From Allobosea thiooxidans (lineage in GTDB: Bacteria; Pseudomonadota; Alphaproteobacteria; Rhizobiales; Beijerinckiaceae): DNA of 64,000 bases. This document shows, in pieces, positions 18,256 through 29,397 of the stretch. Where the stretch lies: positions 310,001 to 374,000 of the forward strand of contig NZ_FUYX01000003.1 in assembly GCF_900168195.1 (NCBI RefSeq). Direction: 5' to 3'. The first letter of the stretch is position 1; every line of letters begins with the position of its first letter. Made by a program: the position numbers and the translations under genes. Below the pieces are notes generated by a model. That model was not told where the DNA came from, did no database searches, and saw only the letters and a list, made by a program, of their open reading frames with translations.

Positions 18256-20766
18256 TCAGAAGCGGGTACCACCCGAGAAACGGAACGCCTGGAGCCGGTC
18301 GCCGCCGTACTTCCCAGCGATGCCGGTCTGCGGGTTGATGCCCCACTGCCCATCGTCCTTGGTGAGGGCGTAGGCATAGTCGAACCGGATCGGGCCGAGC
18401 GGCGACTGCCAGAGCAGGCTGACGCCGACCGACGAGCGCATGATGTTCTTGTCGCGGATACAGCCGATGTTCGACTGGGCGCCGCCGGTCACGACATTGT
18501 ACTGGCGAGCGGTCGATCCCGCCGGGCAGCCGCCGAAAGCCGGGTTCGTGATCGCGCTCGATCCGCCGTCGTAGTTGAACAGCGTACCGGCATCCGCGAA
18601 GACCGCGCCGCGCAGGCCGAGATCGCGCGGCAGGCCCCAGATCGGGAACTGCAGCTCGACCGTGCCGCCGAAATAGGTCGTGCCACCGACCGCGTTGGCC
18701 GTCGGGTCGTTGAGCACGTCGCGCGGGCCGATGCCGGACGGCGCGAAGCCGCGAACCAGCGACGGGCCGAGGAAGTAGTGATCGACCATCCGCAGATTGC
18801 CGCTGGTCGCCTGGACGTGACCGCCCTGGACGCGCAGGAAGCCGACGACGTCGTCGAAGATCTCGCGGTAGTAGCGGGCATCCGCCGCGACACGCAGGAA
18901 CTTCGAGTCGCCGCCCAGGCCGGCGAATTCCGGCTTCAGCTCCGCGACGAAGCCGTTGCGCGGGTTCTGCACGTTGTCGAGCGAGTTGTAGTTGAAGTTC
19001 AGGCCGACCAGCGAGGTCAGGGTGTTGCCCTGGGCCTCCTTGACCGCCACCGTCGCCTCGCCGTTGGTCACGCAGTTGAACGGCACGTTCGCGCCGCCCG
19101 TCGGCGTCACGCCCGGGATCGGATAGGTACAGTCGTTATAGGGACGGCTGATCTCGTTCGGGATGTCGATCTCGGTCTGATAGAGCGAGTATCGCGGCGT
19201 GATCGAGAACTCTTCCGTGATCGGGAAGGTGAAGCGGACCTGACCGCCCGTCACGCGGCTCTCGAAGCGGCCGGTGTTGTAGTTGTCGTTGAACTTCGAG
19301 AACAGGTCGATACCAGCCGCCACGCGGTAGCCGAGGAAGTACGGCTCGGTGAAGGAGAAATCGATGCCCTGCGTACGCTCGCCGAGCGTGCCGGCGATGC
19401 GGACGAACTGGCCGCGGCCGAGGAAGTTCGACTCCGACAGCGAGATCTCGCCGATGACGCCGTCCGAGGTCGAGTAGCCGCCGGCGACCGAGAAAGAGCC
19501 GGTCGCCTTGTCCTCGACGTCGATGTTGACGACCACGCGGTCCGGCGCGGAGCCGGGCTCGTTGGTGATGCGAACCTTGGTGAAGAAGCCGAGGTTGTTG
19601 AGGCGACGCTCGGCCCGGTCGATCATGACCTTGTTGTAGGCATCGCCCTCGCCCAGATCGAGCTCGCGGCGGACCACATAGTCACGGGTACGGGTGTTGC
19701 CGCGCACATTGATGCGCTCAACATAGACGCGCGGCCCTTCGTCGACGACGTAGGTGATGCCGATCTGCGCGCCGGAAGCATCGCGATCGCCGCGCGGACG
19801 GACCTGGGCGAAGGCATGGCCGCGGCGCGCGACCTCGGTGGTGAGCGCCACCAGCGACTTCTCGACCGCCTCGGCATTGTAGGTATCGCCGGTCGAGGTC
19901 GCGACGTAGCGCTGCAGCGCACCCGGATCGATGTCGCGCAGCGCGGAATCGACGGTGACGTTGCCGACCTTGTACTGCTGACCTTCCTCGATCTGGATAT
20001 CGACGACCCAGCCGCCGGCGGCCTCGTCGAAGCGCGCGGACTGGTTCACGACCTGGAAGTCGGCATAGCCGTTCTTGAGATAGAAGCGACGGATGAGGTC
20101 GAGGTCGGAATTGATCTTGTCCGGATCATAGACGTCGGACGTCTTGATGAAGCTCAGGAAGTTCGATTCCGTCGAGTTCATCAGGCCGCGCAGGCGACCG
20201 GCGGAATAAGCCTGGTTGCCGCTGAAATTGATCGACTTGATGCCGGTCTTGCCGCTCTCGTTGATGGTGAAGACCACGTCCTGGCGGCCGTTCGGCAGCG
20301 GAGCGATGCGGCCGCTGACCGAGGACAGCCCGTAGCCGGCGCGGCGATAAGCCTCGCGCAGGCGCTCGACGTCTGCATCGATCAGAGACTGGCTCACCGG
20401 CCCGCCCGCACGGGTCTGCACCAGCGTCCCGAGCTGCTCGCCCTTCAGGCGGCGGTTACCCTCGAAGGCGACGCGGTTGACCGTGCCACCCTGCTCCTTC
20501 ACCGAAACCACGATCTGGGAGCCGCGGCGGCTGACCTGAACGTTGCTGAACAGCCCGGTCGCCAGGAGGCTCTCGCGAATCTCCTGCGGGTTCTCCCGCC
20601 CGACGGCGTAGGAGCGAATCGTCTCGGCATCGACGCGCTGATTGCCGTGGACGACCACAGCCTGCGCGAAAGCCACGCCACCACTCACGGCCAGAATCAA
20701 AGCCGAAAGTCCGATCGATCGAGAGAGCCGCATCCTGATCGTCCGGCTCTGTTGGGTCGACGTCAT
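18256..20766 (-). CDS. bamA: Outer membrane protein assembly factor BamA
   Basis: BamA inserts beta-barrel proteins into the outer membrane. The protein has about 836 residues: a signal peptide ending near GGVAFAQA, five POTRA domains (about 30-420) with VAFEGNRRLKGEQL-type strands, and a 16-strand barrel ending in the required C-terminal aromatic residue (SGGTRF). RGFAPSGIGPRD is the lid-loop RGF motif. I chose the ATG at 20766; an ATG 33 bases later is also possible. The 216-base gap to rseP contains an AT-rich patch and a CCGTCG/CGACGG hairpin, so bamA may have its own promoter. Confidence 0.95.
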   Translation of the reverse strand: MTSTQQSRTIRMRLSRSIGLSALILAVSGGVAFAQAVVVHGNQRVDAETIRSYAVGRENPQEIRESLLATGLFSNVQVSRRGSQIVVSVKEQGGTVNRVAFEGNRRLKGEQLGTLVQTRAGGPVSQSLIDADVERLREAYRRAGYGLSSVSGRIAPLPNGRQDVVFTINESGKTGIKSINFSGNQAYSAGRLRGLMNSTESNFLSFIKTSDVYDPDKINSDLDLIRRFYLKNGYADFQVVNQSARFDEAAGGWVVDIQIEEGQQYKVGNVTVDSALRDIDPGALQRYVATSTGDTYNAEAVEKSLVALTTEVARRGHAFAQVRPRGDRDASGAQIGITYVVDEGPRVYVERINVRGNTRTRDYVVRRELDLGEGDAYNKVMIDRAERRLNNLGFFTKVRITNEPGSAPDRVVVNIDVEDKATGSFSVAGGYSTSDGVIGEISLSESNFLGRGQFVRIAGTLGERTQGIDFSFTEPYFLGYRVAAGIDLFSKFNDNYNTGRFESRVTGGQVRFTFPITEEFSITPRYSLYQTEIDIPNEISRPYNDCTYPIPGVTPTGGANVPFNCVTNGEATVAVKEAQGNTLTSLVGLNFNYNSLDNVQNPRNGFVAELKPEFAGLGGDSKFLRVAADARYYREIFDDVVGFLRVQGGHVQATSGNLRMVDHYFLGPSLVRGFAPSGIGPRDVLNDPTANAVGGTTYFGGTVELQFPIWGLPRDLGLRGAVFADAGTLFNYDGGSSAITNPAFGGCPAGSTARQYNVVTGGAQSNIGCIRDKNIMRSSVGVSLLWQSPLGPIRFDYAYALTKDDGQWGINPQTGIAGKYGGDRLQAFRFSGGTRF

Positions 20767-20982
20767 CGGGTCGCCTATTCCATATCTATGGTCACCACCC
20801 CATACGGGGACCGTCGCCAAAAGACGACGGCACGGGGACATTGCAGTTCAATCGCTTCTACAAAGTTTCCCGCAGGGTGCAAACCGCCATCGTCGTTAAT
20901 AAAGTATTTTTAACGGTCTCGTTGCGGGGGAGCCACGCGCGCTGTCGCGATTCCGACGCAAAGCGCGCGCTGCAGGGCGTTT

Positions 20983-22131
20983 TCAGAGCAAACCACGGAC
21001 GTGAACGAGGTCGTTCCACGTCACGAACAGCATCAGCATGAGCACCAGCGCCAGCCCGAGGCGGAAGCCGATCTCCTGCGCACGGGGGCTGAGCGGGCGG
21101 CCGCGCAGCGCCTCGTAGAGGTAGAACATCAGGTGGCCGCCATCGAGCATCGGCACCGGCAGGAGATTCATCAGCCCGATCGAGACGGAGAGGACCGCGG
21201 CGAGATTGATCAGCGCCAGCAGGCCGCCATTCGAGGCCACGATGCCGGAGACCTGCGCGATCCGAATCGGACCCGAGAGCTGGTCGACGGATTCCCGCCC
21301 CCGGACCAGCTTGGCGATGTAGTCATAGGTCCGGGACACCACGAACCAGGTCTCGGTCACGCCGGTTCGGGCGGATTCGACCAGGCCGAAATGGCGGGTC
21401 CTGATATCCTCGGGCCGGGCCGAAGCCTTGACGCCGATCACGCCGATGCGCTGGGTGCCGACGGGCGTCTTCATCTCGGAGAGCGCCGGGGTGACCGGCA
21501 GCGTCACCGTGCCGCCGGCGCGCTCGACCGTGATCTCCAGGCGCTCGTCCGGGCGGCCCGAGACGATGCGCTGCATGTCCGAGAAGCTCTCGATCGGCTG
21601 CCCGTCGATCGACAGAACGAGGTCGCCCGGCTTCAGCCCGGCGCGCTCGGCGGCGCTGTCGGCGACGACAGCGTCGACGCGCGGCATCAGCACCTGCTTG
21701 CCGAAGAAGAACGCCGTGCCGGCGAAGATCAGGATCGCCAGGAGGAAATTCGCGATCGGGCCGGCGGCGACGATGGCAGCCCGCTCCCCGATCGACTGGG
21801 CCGGGAAGGAGCGCGCCTGCTCCTGCGGCGTCATCCGCGCGACGCCCGCCATGTCCGGCGCGCTCGCAGCATCGGCGTCACCCGAGAACTTGACGTAGCC
21901 GCCGAGCGGGATCAGCGCGAAGCGCCAGCGCGTTCCATGCCGGTCGTTGAAGCCGAACAGCTCGCGGCCGAAGCCGATCGAGAACGTCTTGACGTCGACG
22001 CCGCACCAGCGCCCGACCAGGAAATGGCCGAGCTCGTGCACGAAGACGACGACGGTGAGCACGAAGAGGAATGGCAGCAGATAGCCCAGCAGAAAATATC
22101 CACCGTTCCAAAGCGAAGCCGCGAATTCCAT
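20983..22131 (-). CDS. rseP: Site-2 intramembrane zinc metalloprotease RseP/MmpA
   Basis: This inner-membrane protease cleaves membrane-bound regulators such as anti-sigma factors or, in Caulobacter, PodJ. The 382-residue protein has HELGH at 32-36 in the first membrane helix, a single PDZ domain (about 125-205, GLKPGDLVLSIDGQPIESF) and the NLLPVPMLDGGH motif with the third zinc ligand. The E. coli protein has two PDZ domains; one is usual in this order. I chose the ATG at 22131, preceded by GGGAGA; the frame extends 16 codons upstream. Confidence 0.93.
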   Translation of the reverse strand: MEFAASLWNGGYFLLGYLLPFLFVLTVVVFVHELGHFLVGRWCGVDVKTFSIGFGRELFGFNDRHGTRWRFALIPLGGYVKFSGDADAASAPDMAGVARMTPQEQARSFPAQSIGERAAIVAAGPIANFLLAILIFAGTAFFFGKQVLMPRVDAVVADSAAERAGLKPGDLVLSIDGQPIESFSDMQRIVSGRPDERLEITVERAGGTVTLPVTPALSEMKTPVGTQRIGVIGVKASARPEDIRTRHFGLVESARTGVTETWFVVSRTYDYIAKLVRGRESVDQLSGPIRIAQVSGIVASNGGLLALINLAAVLSVSIGLMNLLPVPMLDGGHLMFYLYEALRGRPLSPRAQEIGFRLGLALVLMLMLFVTWNDLVHVRGLL

Positions 22132-22200
22132 CGAGATCTCCCGTTCCTCGCGCAGCAGCGCGCGCCGATCGGGTCGCATCAGCCCCGACCGGATCCGGCT

Positions 22201-23382
22201 TTAAGTGACAGTGAAGGATGCTTGCGACAAGAGCGAGGCGGCGCGCCGTCTGGAATCTTGGTCAATGGCGAGCGCGGTGCCAACGTCGCGCGGCGCATCG
22301 CATCCGCCCGGCGTCGCGGCGCAGACGGCCTCGACCAGTGCGGCGATGCCGGGGAAGCGAAGCCGGCCGGCGAGGAAGGCCGCGACGGCGACCTCATTGG
22401 CGGCATTGAGGATAGCGGGCATGGCGCCGCCCTCCCGCAGGGCCGCCATGGCGAGGCCGAGCGCGGGGAAGCGGACGAGATCCGGCTTTTCGAAGGTAAG
22501 CGTTCCGGCCGCGGCGAGATCGAGAAAGCGGGCGGCGGGCGCGTCGAGCCGGCCGTCGACGCCGAGGCAATGGGCCGCAGCGACCCGCATGTCCGGCACC
22601 GCCATCCCGGCGCTGACCGAGCCGTCGCGGAAGGTGACGAGGCCGTGGACGAGTTGCTGCGGATGGACCAGCACGTCGAGCTGCCCGGCCTCCAACCCGA
22701 AGAGGAAACGAGCCTCGATGAGTTCGAGGCCCTTGTTCATCATGCTGGCGGAGTCGACGCTGATCTTGGCGCCCATCGCGTAGTTCGGATGCTTCAGCGC
22801 CTGCTCCGGGCCGGCGGCCGCGATGCGCTCGGCGCTCCAGCTCCGGAACGGGCCGCCGGAGGCGGTCAGCGTCATGCTGCGGACAGCCGCCAGCGGCTCC
22901 GCGCCCAAGACCTGGAAGAGCGCGTTATGCTCGGAATCGAGCGGCAGCAGCTGCGCACCGACCTCGGCGACGCGCGCCATTACCGCCTCGCCGGCGCAAA
23001 CCAGGCTTTCCTTGTTGGCGAGCGCGATCACCCGCCCCGGCGCGAGCGCGGCGAAGGTGGCCTCGAGGCCGGCCGAACCCGAGATCGCGCTGACGACGAT
23101 GTCGGCAGGGCGGGCTACCGCCTCCAGCACCGCGTCGCGCCCGGCGCCGCTGGCGATTCCGGTTCCGGCCAGCGCCTCCCGGAGCAGCGGGCCGGCGTCC
23201 TCCTCCGCCAGCGCGGCGAAGGACGCGCCGACCTCGATCGCGACCTGTGCGAGAGCTTGCGCATCGCGGCCGCCGACGACCGTCGCGATCGAGAGCCGGT
23301 CCGGATTCTCGGCGACCACGTCGCGAACCGAACGTCCGACGGAGCCGGTCGCTCCGAGAAGGGTCACATTGCGCAGCGGCAT
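22201..23382 (-). CDS. dxr: 1-deoxy-D-xylulose 5-phosphate reductoisomerase
   Basis: Dxr converts deoxyxylulose phosphate to methylerythritol phosphate in the non-mevalonate isoprenoid pathway, feeding undecaprenyl phosphate synthesis with the nearby UppS. The protein has 393 residues. LLGATGSVGRS is the NADPH-binding loop, LANKESLVCAGE follows, and LDSEHNALFQVL holds the metal-binding D and E residues. GGPFRSW and HPNYAMGAKISVDSASMMNKG are the flexible loop and substrate site. The ATG at 23382 lies 4 bases after cdsA. Confidence 0.95.
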   Translation of the reverse strand: MPLRNVTLLGATGSVGRSVRDVVAENPDRLSIATVVGGRDAQALAQVAIEVGASFAALAEEDAGPLLREALAGTGIASGAGRDAVLEAVARPADIVVSAISGSAGLEATFAALAPGRVIALANKESLVCAGEAVMARVAEVGAQLLPLDSEHNALFQVLGAEPLAAVRSMTLTASGGPFRSWSAERIAAAGPEQALKHPNYAMGAKISVDSASMMNKGLELIEARFLFGLEAGQLDVLVHPQQLVHGLVTFRDGSVSAGMAVPDMRVAAAHCLGVDGRLDAPAARFLDLAAAGTLTFEKPDLVRFPALGLAMAALREGGAMPAILNAANEVAVAAFLAGRLRFPGIAALVEAVCAATPGGCDAPRDVGTALAIDQDSRRRAASLLSQASFTVT

Positions 23383-23386
23383 CGGA

Positions 23387-24214
23387 TCAGATGTCGAGAT
23401 GGATCGCGAAAAGGGCAAGGCCGGCGAGCACCAGCACCGCCCAATAGCCGTCGAGCCTGTCGAGGAAGCCGCCATGGCCCGGGATGAGCTTGCTCGAATC
23501 CTTGGTGTCGAAGCGGCGCTTCAGGGCGGATTCGAACAGATCGCCGGCCTGGCTGACGACGGAGCCCGCAAAGGAGGCGGCGATCACCGGCCCGGCCGCG
23601 GTCAGCCCGGCGAGGGCCGGCACCGATCGCCAGACCAGATAGCCGCCGATCATGCCGGCGAGTGCGCCGCCGATGGCGCCGGACCAGGTCTTCTTCGGGC
23701 TGACGGCCGGCATCAGCTTCGGGCCGCCGAGGCGGCGCCCGGTAAAATAGGCGGCGATGTCGGTGAGCCAGACGACCGCGAAGCTCCACAGGATCAGCGC
23801 AAGGCCGATGCCCGGCAGGTCGCGCAGGGCCGGGGTGACGAGCGCGAAGGCGAGTGCATAGGCGACGCCGCAGAGCTCCAGCGCCAGCCGCGAACGCACG
23901 AAGGGGGTGGCGAGCGCGCCGAGCAGCGCAGCGGCGGCGGCCGCGCCGGCGAGCGCGGCCGGGCTCGCCGGCGAGAAAGCCAGGGCGAAGCCGGCGGCGA
24001 CGACGCCGATTCCGGCAGGGATCGCATTGCCGCGGCTGACGATGGCGAGCCATTCATAGGCGACGAGGCCGGCGACCAGCACCCAGAGGACGCGGAAGGG
24101 CCAGCCGCCCCAGGCCGTGGCGAGCAGCACCAGCGTCGCCAGGACCAGCGCCGAGACGACCCGGAGCCTCAGCTCGCCCCGGCCCGTCGGCGCCGCTGGA
24201 GCGGGGCCATTCAC
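23387..24214 (-). CDS. cdsA: Phosphatidate cytidylyltransferase
   Basis: CdsA makes CDP-diacylglycerol from phosphatidate and CTP, the branch point of phospholipid synthesis. It is a polytopic inner-membrane protein of 275 residues. The family signature is complete near the C terminus: [22 protein letters not shown] placed the start at the GTG at 24214, which overlaps the uppS stop (GTGA). The frame is open upstream but the added residues are only an arginine-rich shadow of uppS. Confidence 0.92.
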   Translation of the reverse strand: MNGPAPAAPTGRGELRLRVVSALVLATLVLLATAWGGWPFRVLWVLVAGLVAYEWLAIVSRGNAIPAGIGVVAAGFALAFSPASPAALAGAAAAAALLGALATPFVRSRLALELCGVAYALAFALVTPALRDLPGIGLALILWSFAVVWLTDIAAYFTGRRLGGPKLMPAVSPKKTWSGAIGGALAGMIGGYLVWRSVPALAGLTAAGPVIAASFAGSVVSQAGDLFESALKRRFDTKDSSKLIPGHGGFLDRLDGYWAVLVLAGLALFAIHLDI

Positions 24215-24969
24215 GCGACGCCTACGCTGCGATCGGCCGGGGCCGCGACGCCGCCGAAGCGACGGTCCCGCTGCCGGTACTGGGCCAGCGCGTCCTCGAA
24301 GGCGGCGCGATCGAAATCCGGCCACATCACCGGGGCGAAAACGAATTCGGCATAGGCCGCCTGCCAGAGCAGGAAATTCGAGATCCGCGTCTCGCCGGAG
24401 GTGCGGATCACCAGCTCGGGATCGGGCAGGCCATGGGTGTCGAGACGGCGCGCCAGCATCTCGTCGTCGATCGCGGCGGGATCGATCCGCCCGGCGGCGG
24501 CATCCGCCGCCAGGCCGCGCGCCGCGCGCACGATCTCGTCGCGCGAGCCGTAGTTGAAGGCGATCACCAGCACGAGGCCGGTGTTGTCGCGGGTCTTGAT
24601 CTCGGCATGCTCGACGAGCCGCCGCAGGTCGGCCGCGAGATCGTCGCGATTGCCGATGACCCGAACGCGGACATTGGCGGCAGCGAGCTCGGCCAGGTCC
24701 TTCTCGACGAAATGCTTGAGCAACCCCATCAGGAAGGAGACTTCGGCATAGGGGCGGCGCCAGTTCTCCGTCGAGAAGCTGTAGAGCGTCAGGACGGAGA
24801 TCCCGAGTTCGCTGGCGTTGCGGACCGTGCGGCGCAGCGCCTCGAGGCCGCGCCGGTGCCCCTCCTGCCGCGGCAGGCCGCGCATCTGCGCCCAGCGCCC
24901 GTTCCCGTCCATGATGATGGCGACATGGGACGGGTTGGGCACGCCTGCCTCGCGCTGGCCAGATGACAT
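24211..24969 (-). CDS. uppS: Undecaprenyl diphosphate synthase
   Basis: UppS is the cis-prenyltransferase that makes the C55 lipid carrier for peptidoglycan and polysaccharides. The 252-residue protein has MDGNGRWAQ (catalytic Asp) at about 20-28, [10 protein letters not shown], the [12 protein letters not shown] motif, and [21 protein letters not shown] near the end. It follows frr after 57 bases and overlaps cdsA by 4 bases. The order frr-uppS-cdsA-dxr-rseP-bamA is the conserved proteobacterial envelope cluster. Confidence 0.95.
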   Translation of the reverse strand: MSSGQREAGVPNPSHVAIIMDGNGRWAQMRGLPRQEGHRRGLEALRRTVRNASELGISVLTLYSFSTENWRRPYAEVSFLMGLLKHFVEKDLAELAAANVRVRVIGNRDDLAADLRRLVEHAEIKTRDNTGLVLVIAFNYGSRDEIVRAARGLAADAAAGRIDPAAIDDEMLARRLDTHGLPDPELVIRTSGETRISNFLLWQAAYAEFVFAPVMWPDFDRAAFEDALAQYRQRDRRFGGVAAPADRSVGVA

Positions 24970-25026
24970 GCTGATGAGCCTCGCTCGGCTGCGGCCGGAA
25001 AGACGCGGGACGACCCGCGCGACGGG

Positions 25027-25590
25027 TCAGACGTGAAGGATTTCCTTTTCCTTTGCCGCAAGTGCCTGGTCGATCTCGGCGATGTGCTGGTCGGTCGCCT
25101 TCTGGACCAGATCGGACTGGCGGGTGGCGTCGTCCTTGGTCATGTCGCCGTCCTTCTCGAGCTTCTTGACGACGTCGAGACCGTCGCGCCGGACATGGCG
25201 CACCGCGACCTTCGAATCCTCGGCGTATTTATGCGCGACCTTGACCATCTCCTTGCGGCGCTGCTCGTTGAGCTCCGGGATGCGGATGCGCAGCACCTGG
25301 CCCTCGGTCTGGGGGTTGAGGCCGAGATCGGATTCGCGGATCGCCTTGTCGACCGCGTTGACCATCGAACGATCCCAAACCTGCACGCTGAGCAGGCGCG
25401 GCTCGGGCACCGAGACCGTGGCGAGCTGGCTCAGCGGCGTGCGGGCGCCATAAGCCTCGACCGTGATCGGGTCGAGCATGTTGGCCGAGGCGCGGCCGGA
25501 GCGCAGCGAGGCGAGATCGCTCTTGAAGGACTGCACGGCGCCGGCCATGCGGCGCTTGATGTCAGCGAGGTCGAACGTCGTCTGGGCCAT
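25027..25590 (-). CDS. frr: Ribosome recycling factor
   Basis: With EF-G, this protein splits the post-termination ribosome. The 187-residue sequence has the family length and motifs: [33 protein letters not shown] and [23 protein letters not shown] in the long helical bundle. Normally frr directly follows pyrH; here a plus-strand VOC gene and a repeat lie between, leaving 247 bases before frr. That gap should hold its promoter. A 13-base dyad GAACAGCATGTTC lies there at 25671-25683. Confidence 0.96.
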   Translation of the reverse strand: MAQTTFDLADIKRRMAGAVQSFKSDLASLRSGRASANMLDPITVEAYGARTPLSQLATVSVPEPRLLSVQVWDRSMVNAVDKAIRESDLGLNPQTEGQVLRIRIPELNEQRRKEMVKVAHKYAEDSKVAVRHVRRDGLDVVKKLEKDGDMTKDDATRQSDLVQKATDQHIAEIDQALAAKEKEILHV

Positions 25591-25837
25591 TTCAATCGGG
25601 ACCTTGCAGATAATCCAAAATCGGCGCGACCATGGCGGCGGTGCCGCGCAGGGTCAAGAATTACATGCCCGAACAGCATGTTCCCCCGGATTGGGCAAGG
25701 GGGAAGCCGCCAAGCGGGCCGTTCACCTGGGGAAGCGGCCGCGCGGACTCGTCCGCCGCTTCCGAATACCCATCTCACTCTAGAGCGTTGCCCGGCCGCA
25801 AGCCAGCGTCGCCGGCGACGAACCACGGAGGAACCAC

Positions 25838-26251
25838 GTGCCCCAGCTGAACCGCATCGTCGAGACCGCGCTCTATGTCGACGACCTCGAACGCGCCCAC
25901 GATTTCTACGAAGGCAAGCTCGGCCTCGCGCCGCTGCTCAAGACCCCCATCCTCTACGCCTATGACGTCGGGGGCGCGACCGTGCTGCTGCTGTTCCGGC
26001 GCGGCGCGGCGCAGCAGACCCAGAGCTCGGCCAATGGCAGCATTCCGCCGCATGACGGCAGCGGGCCGCTGCACATCGCCTTCGCGGTCGACAGCGGCGA
26101 GTTGGAGGCCTGGGAGAGGAAACTGGAAGAGCTCGACATCGCCATCGAGGGGCGCATGGCGTGGGACCGCGGCGGCAAGAGCCTCTATTTCCGCGATCCC
26201 GACGGTCACCTGCTCGAGCTCATGACGCCCGGCATCTGGCGAACCTACTAG
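25838..26251 (+). CDS. VOC (glyoxalase/dioxygenase) family protein
   Basis: The 137-residue protein has the two beta-alpha-beta-beta-beta halves of the vicinal oxygen chelate fold: VETALYVDDLERAHDFYEGKLGL at the start and PLHIAFAVDSGELEAWERKL later. It ends in SLYFRDPDGHLLELMTPGIW. The second-half His (HIAF) and Glu (LLELMTP) metal ligands are present, but the first-half position usually occupied by His reads E-T. Substrate is unknown. The gene lies on the opposite strand to its neighbours, between pyrH and frr, and is followed by a family A repeat. Confidence 0.8.
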   Translation: MPQLNRIVETALYVDDLERAHDFYEGKLGLAPLLKTPILYAYDVGGATVLLLFRRGAAQQTQSSANGSIPPHDGSGPLHIAFAVDSGELEAWERKLEELDIAIEGRMAWDRGGKSLYFRDPDGHLLELMTPGIWRTY

Positions 26252-26260
26252 GAGCCCCCC

Positions 26261-26318
26261 CGCCATTGCGAGGAGCAAGGCGACGAAGCAATCCAGCTTC
26301 GCTGCGCCCGCAATGACG
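26261..26318. repeat. Family A palindromic repeat, shortened copy 4
   Basis: CGCCATTGCGAGGAGCAAGG then CGACGAAGCAATCCAG joins directly to CTTCGCTGCGCCCGCAATGACG. The central part seen in other copies is missing, leaving a 58-base hairpin between the VOC gene and the convergent pyrH. Confidence 0.7.
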
Positions 26319-26366
26319 ACTGAAGGCGCGTTTCGAGCAAGGCCTGCTGCGGCGCGCCGGCGCGGT

Positions 26367-27074
26367 TCAGGGGGTGACGTAGGTCGCCCTGCCCTCGCCG
26401 CGCAGCACGGCAGCCAGCGCGCCCTTCTCGGCGATCGAGAAGACGACGATCGTCAGGCTCGCGTCGCGCGCCAGCGCGAAGGCGGCGGTGTCCATCACCT
26501 TGAGGTCGCGCTTGATCGCGTCCTCATGCGTCAGCGTGTCGTAGCGGGTCGCGGTCGGATCCTTCTTCGGATCGGCCGTATAGACGCCATCGACCTGCGT
26601 CGCCTTGAGCAGATGGCTGCAGCCGAGCTCCGCCGCGCGCAGAGCCGCGCCGGTGTCGGTGGTGAAGTACGGGTTGCCGGTGCCGCCGCCGAGGATGACG
26701 ACCTTGCCGTTGCTGAGATGATCGAGCGCGCGCTTGCGGGCATAGCTCTCGCAGAGCGAGGGCATCGGCACCGCCGACATGGCGCGCGCCGGGGCGCCGG
26801 CCGCCTCGATGGCGTGCTCCAGCGCGAGCGCGTTCATCACCGTGCCGAGCATGCCGATCGAATCGGCGGTGGTGCGGTCGAGGCCCTTGTTGAGGCCCTG
26901 GACGCCGCGGAAGAAGTTGCCGCCGCCGACGACGATGCCGATCTCGACGCCCTCGCGCGAGGCATGGGCGATATCGGCGGCAAGCTCGGTCAGGGTCAGG
27001 CCGTCGAGGCCGGTCCCCTGCGGGCCGGCAAGGGCTTCGCCGGAGAGCTTCACGAGAACGCGTTGGGGTCTCAT
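26367..27074 (-). CDS. pyrH: UMP kinase
   Basis: This hexameric bacterial UMP kinase of the amino-acid kinase fold makes UDP from UMP and is feedback-controlled by UTP and GTP. The 235-residue protein has VLVKLSGEAL at the N terminus, the glycine-rich VVGGGNFFRG, GTGNPYFTTDTGAALRA and KATQVDGVYTADPKKDP. It lies 220 bases after tsf, with a clear terminator between, so it should have its own promoter. In most relatives frr follows directly; here the VOC gene intervenes. Confidence 0.96.
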   Translation of the reverse strand: MRPQRVLVKLSGEALAGPQGTGLDGLTLTELAADIAHASREGVEIGIVVGGGNFFRGVQGLNKGLDRTTADSIGMLGTVMNALALEHAIEAAGAPARAMSAVPMPSLCESYARKRALDHLSNGKVVILGGGTGNPYFTTDTGAALRAAELGCSHLLKATQVDGVYTADPKKDPTATRYDTLTHEDAIKRDLKVMDTAAFALARDASLTIVVFSIAEKGALAAVLRGEGRATYVTP

Positions 27075-27244
27075 CGATGTCTCTCCGTCGTTGCTGGCGC
27101 GCTTTCCGCTCGGCTGGATTCAGCCGGACGGGAAGACCTCGCGCAAAATCAAAAATCGAGCATGTCCCAATCGCAAAGGTGGTTTCCACTCTTGCGGAAC
27201 AGGCTCCAGGCCGGCCGCGATTCGACGCGACCCTATCTTCCTAC

Positions 27245-27272
27245 AAAAAAGGCCGCGCGATGCGCGGCCTTT
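27245..27272 (-). terminator. Rho-independent terminator of rpsB-tsf
   Basis: Read on the minus strand, AAGGCCGCGC pairs perfectly with GCGCGGCCTT around a 3-base loop and is followed by T residues. It lies 22 bases after the tsf stop and separates rpsB-tsf from pyrH. Confidence 0.92.
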
Positions 27273-27294
27273 CTCTCATCCGTAAGCGGACTTG

Positions 27295-28218
27295 TCAGGC
27301 CGTGGTGCCGCCGGCGGCAGCGACCTCGGCCGCGAAGTCCTGCTCTTCCTTCTCGATGCCCTCGCCGAGCGCGAAGCGGGCGAAACCGGTGAGCTTCACG
27401 GGAGCGCCGACCTTGCCCTCGATCTCCTTGAGCACCTGCGAGACCGACTTCGAGCCGTCATGGATATAGGCCTGATCGAGCAGGCAGTATTCCTTGGCGT
27501 AGCTCTTCAGGCCGCTCTCGGTGATCTTCTCGAGGACATGAGCGGGCTTGCCGGCGTTCTTCTCGGCCAGGATCGCCTTCTCGCGCTCCAGCACCTCGGG
27601 AGCGACCGAGGCGAGGTCGAGCGCGACCGGGCTGGTCGCCGCGACATGCATGGCGAGCTGGCGGCCGAGCGCGGCGAGCTCATCGGCCTTGCCGGTCGAC
27701 TCGAGCGCGACGATGACGCCGATCTTGCCGAGGCCGTCGGCGATCGCGCCGTGGACATAGGAGCCGACCACGCCCGAGGAGACCTTGAGCGAGGAAACGC
27801 GGCGCAGCGTCATGTTCTCGCCGATGGTGGCGATGGCGTTGGCGATGGCGTCCTGCACGGTGCCGCCGCCCGGATAGTGATGGCCAAGCAGCGCCTCGAC
27901 GTCGCCGCCACGCTCGAGCGCAACGTCGGCGATGGTCTTGGCGAGCGCCTGGAACTCGGGGTTGCGGGCGACGAAGTCGGTCTCGGAGTTGACCTCGACG
28001 ACCACGCCCTCATTGCCCTGAACGGCAACGGCGACGAGACCCTCGGCGGCGACGCGGCCGGCCTTCTTGGCGGCCTTGGAGAGGCCCTTGGCACGCAGCC
28101 AGTCGATGGCGGCCTCGAGGTTGCCGTCATTGGCGGAGAGCGCGGCCTTGCAGTCCATCATGCCCGCGCCGGTCTTGTCGCGGAGTTCCTTCACGAGTGC
28201 TGCGGTGATCGCTGCCAT
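27295..28218 (-). CDS. tsf: Elongation factor Ts
   Basis: EF-Ts exchanges GDP for GTP on EF-Tu. The 307-residue protein has the N-terminal UBA-like domain with [21 protein letters not shown] and the core with [10 protein letters not shown], the signature that contacts the EF-Tu nucleotide site. The ATG at 28218 has GGACAGGACAG just upstream; the frame is open for 41 more codons without family resemblance. It follows rpsB after 177 bases and ends at the terminator at 27245. Confidence 0.96.
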   Translation of the reverse strand: MAAITAALVKELRDKTGAGMMDCKAALSANDGNLEAAIDWLRAKGLSKAAKKAGRVAAEGLVAVAVQGNEGVVVEVNSETDFVARNPEFQALAKTIADVALERGGDVEALLGHHYPGGGTVQDAIANAIATIGENMTLRRVSSLKVSSGVVGSYVHGAIADGLGKIGVIVALESTGKADELAALGRQLAMHVAATSPVALDLASVAPEVLEREKAILAEKNAGKPAHVLEKITESGLKSYAKEYCLLDQAYIHDGSKSVSQVLKEIEGKVGAPVKLTGFARFALGEGIEKEEQDFAAEVAAAGGTTA

Positions 28219-28395
28219 CTGTCCTGTCCTTGCTGTCGGTGCGACGCATGCCCGGGAGGCCGGTCGCGGATCGTTATGTCCGGACGCCGTATGGGAAAAC
28301 GCCGACGCTCCGTTTCCGGCCGTCGGCGTGATCGGCGTCAAATCGAGGGGCGGATTGCGACGCGCCGATGACGCGCCGCGATCACGCGGCCTGCA

Positions 28396-29397
<1,002 letters not shown>

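Noticed and set aside
17338..20913. A 1191-codon open frame antisense to lpxD and bamA
   Set aside because: It is a shadow of two unmistakable genes on the other strand; in 67% G+C DNA long antisense frames are expected, and its sequence is low-complexity Arg/Ala/Asp without family resemblance.
25671..25683. GAACAGCATGTTC as a LexA site
   Set aside because: The half-sites are inverted with a 5-base gap, not the GTTC-N7-GTTC direct repeat used by this group, and the gap does not match the 4-base Gram-positive form either. It is kept only as an unassigned dyad.
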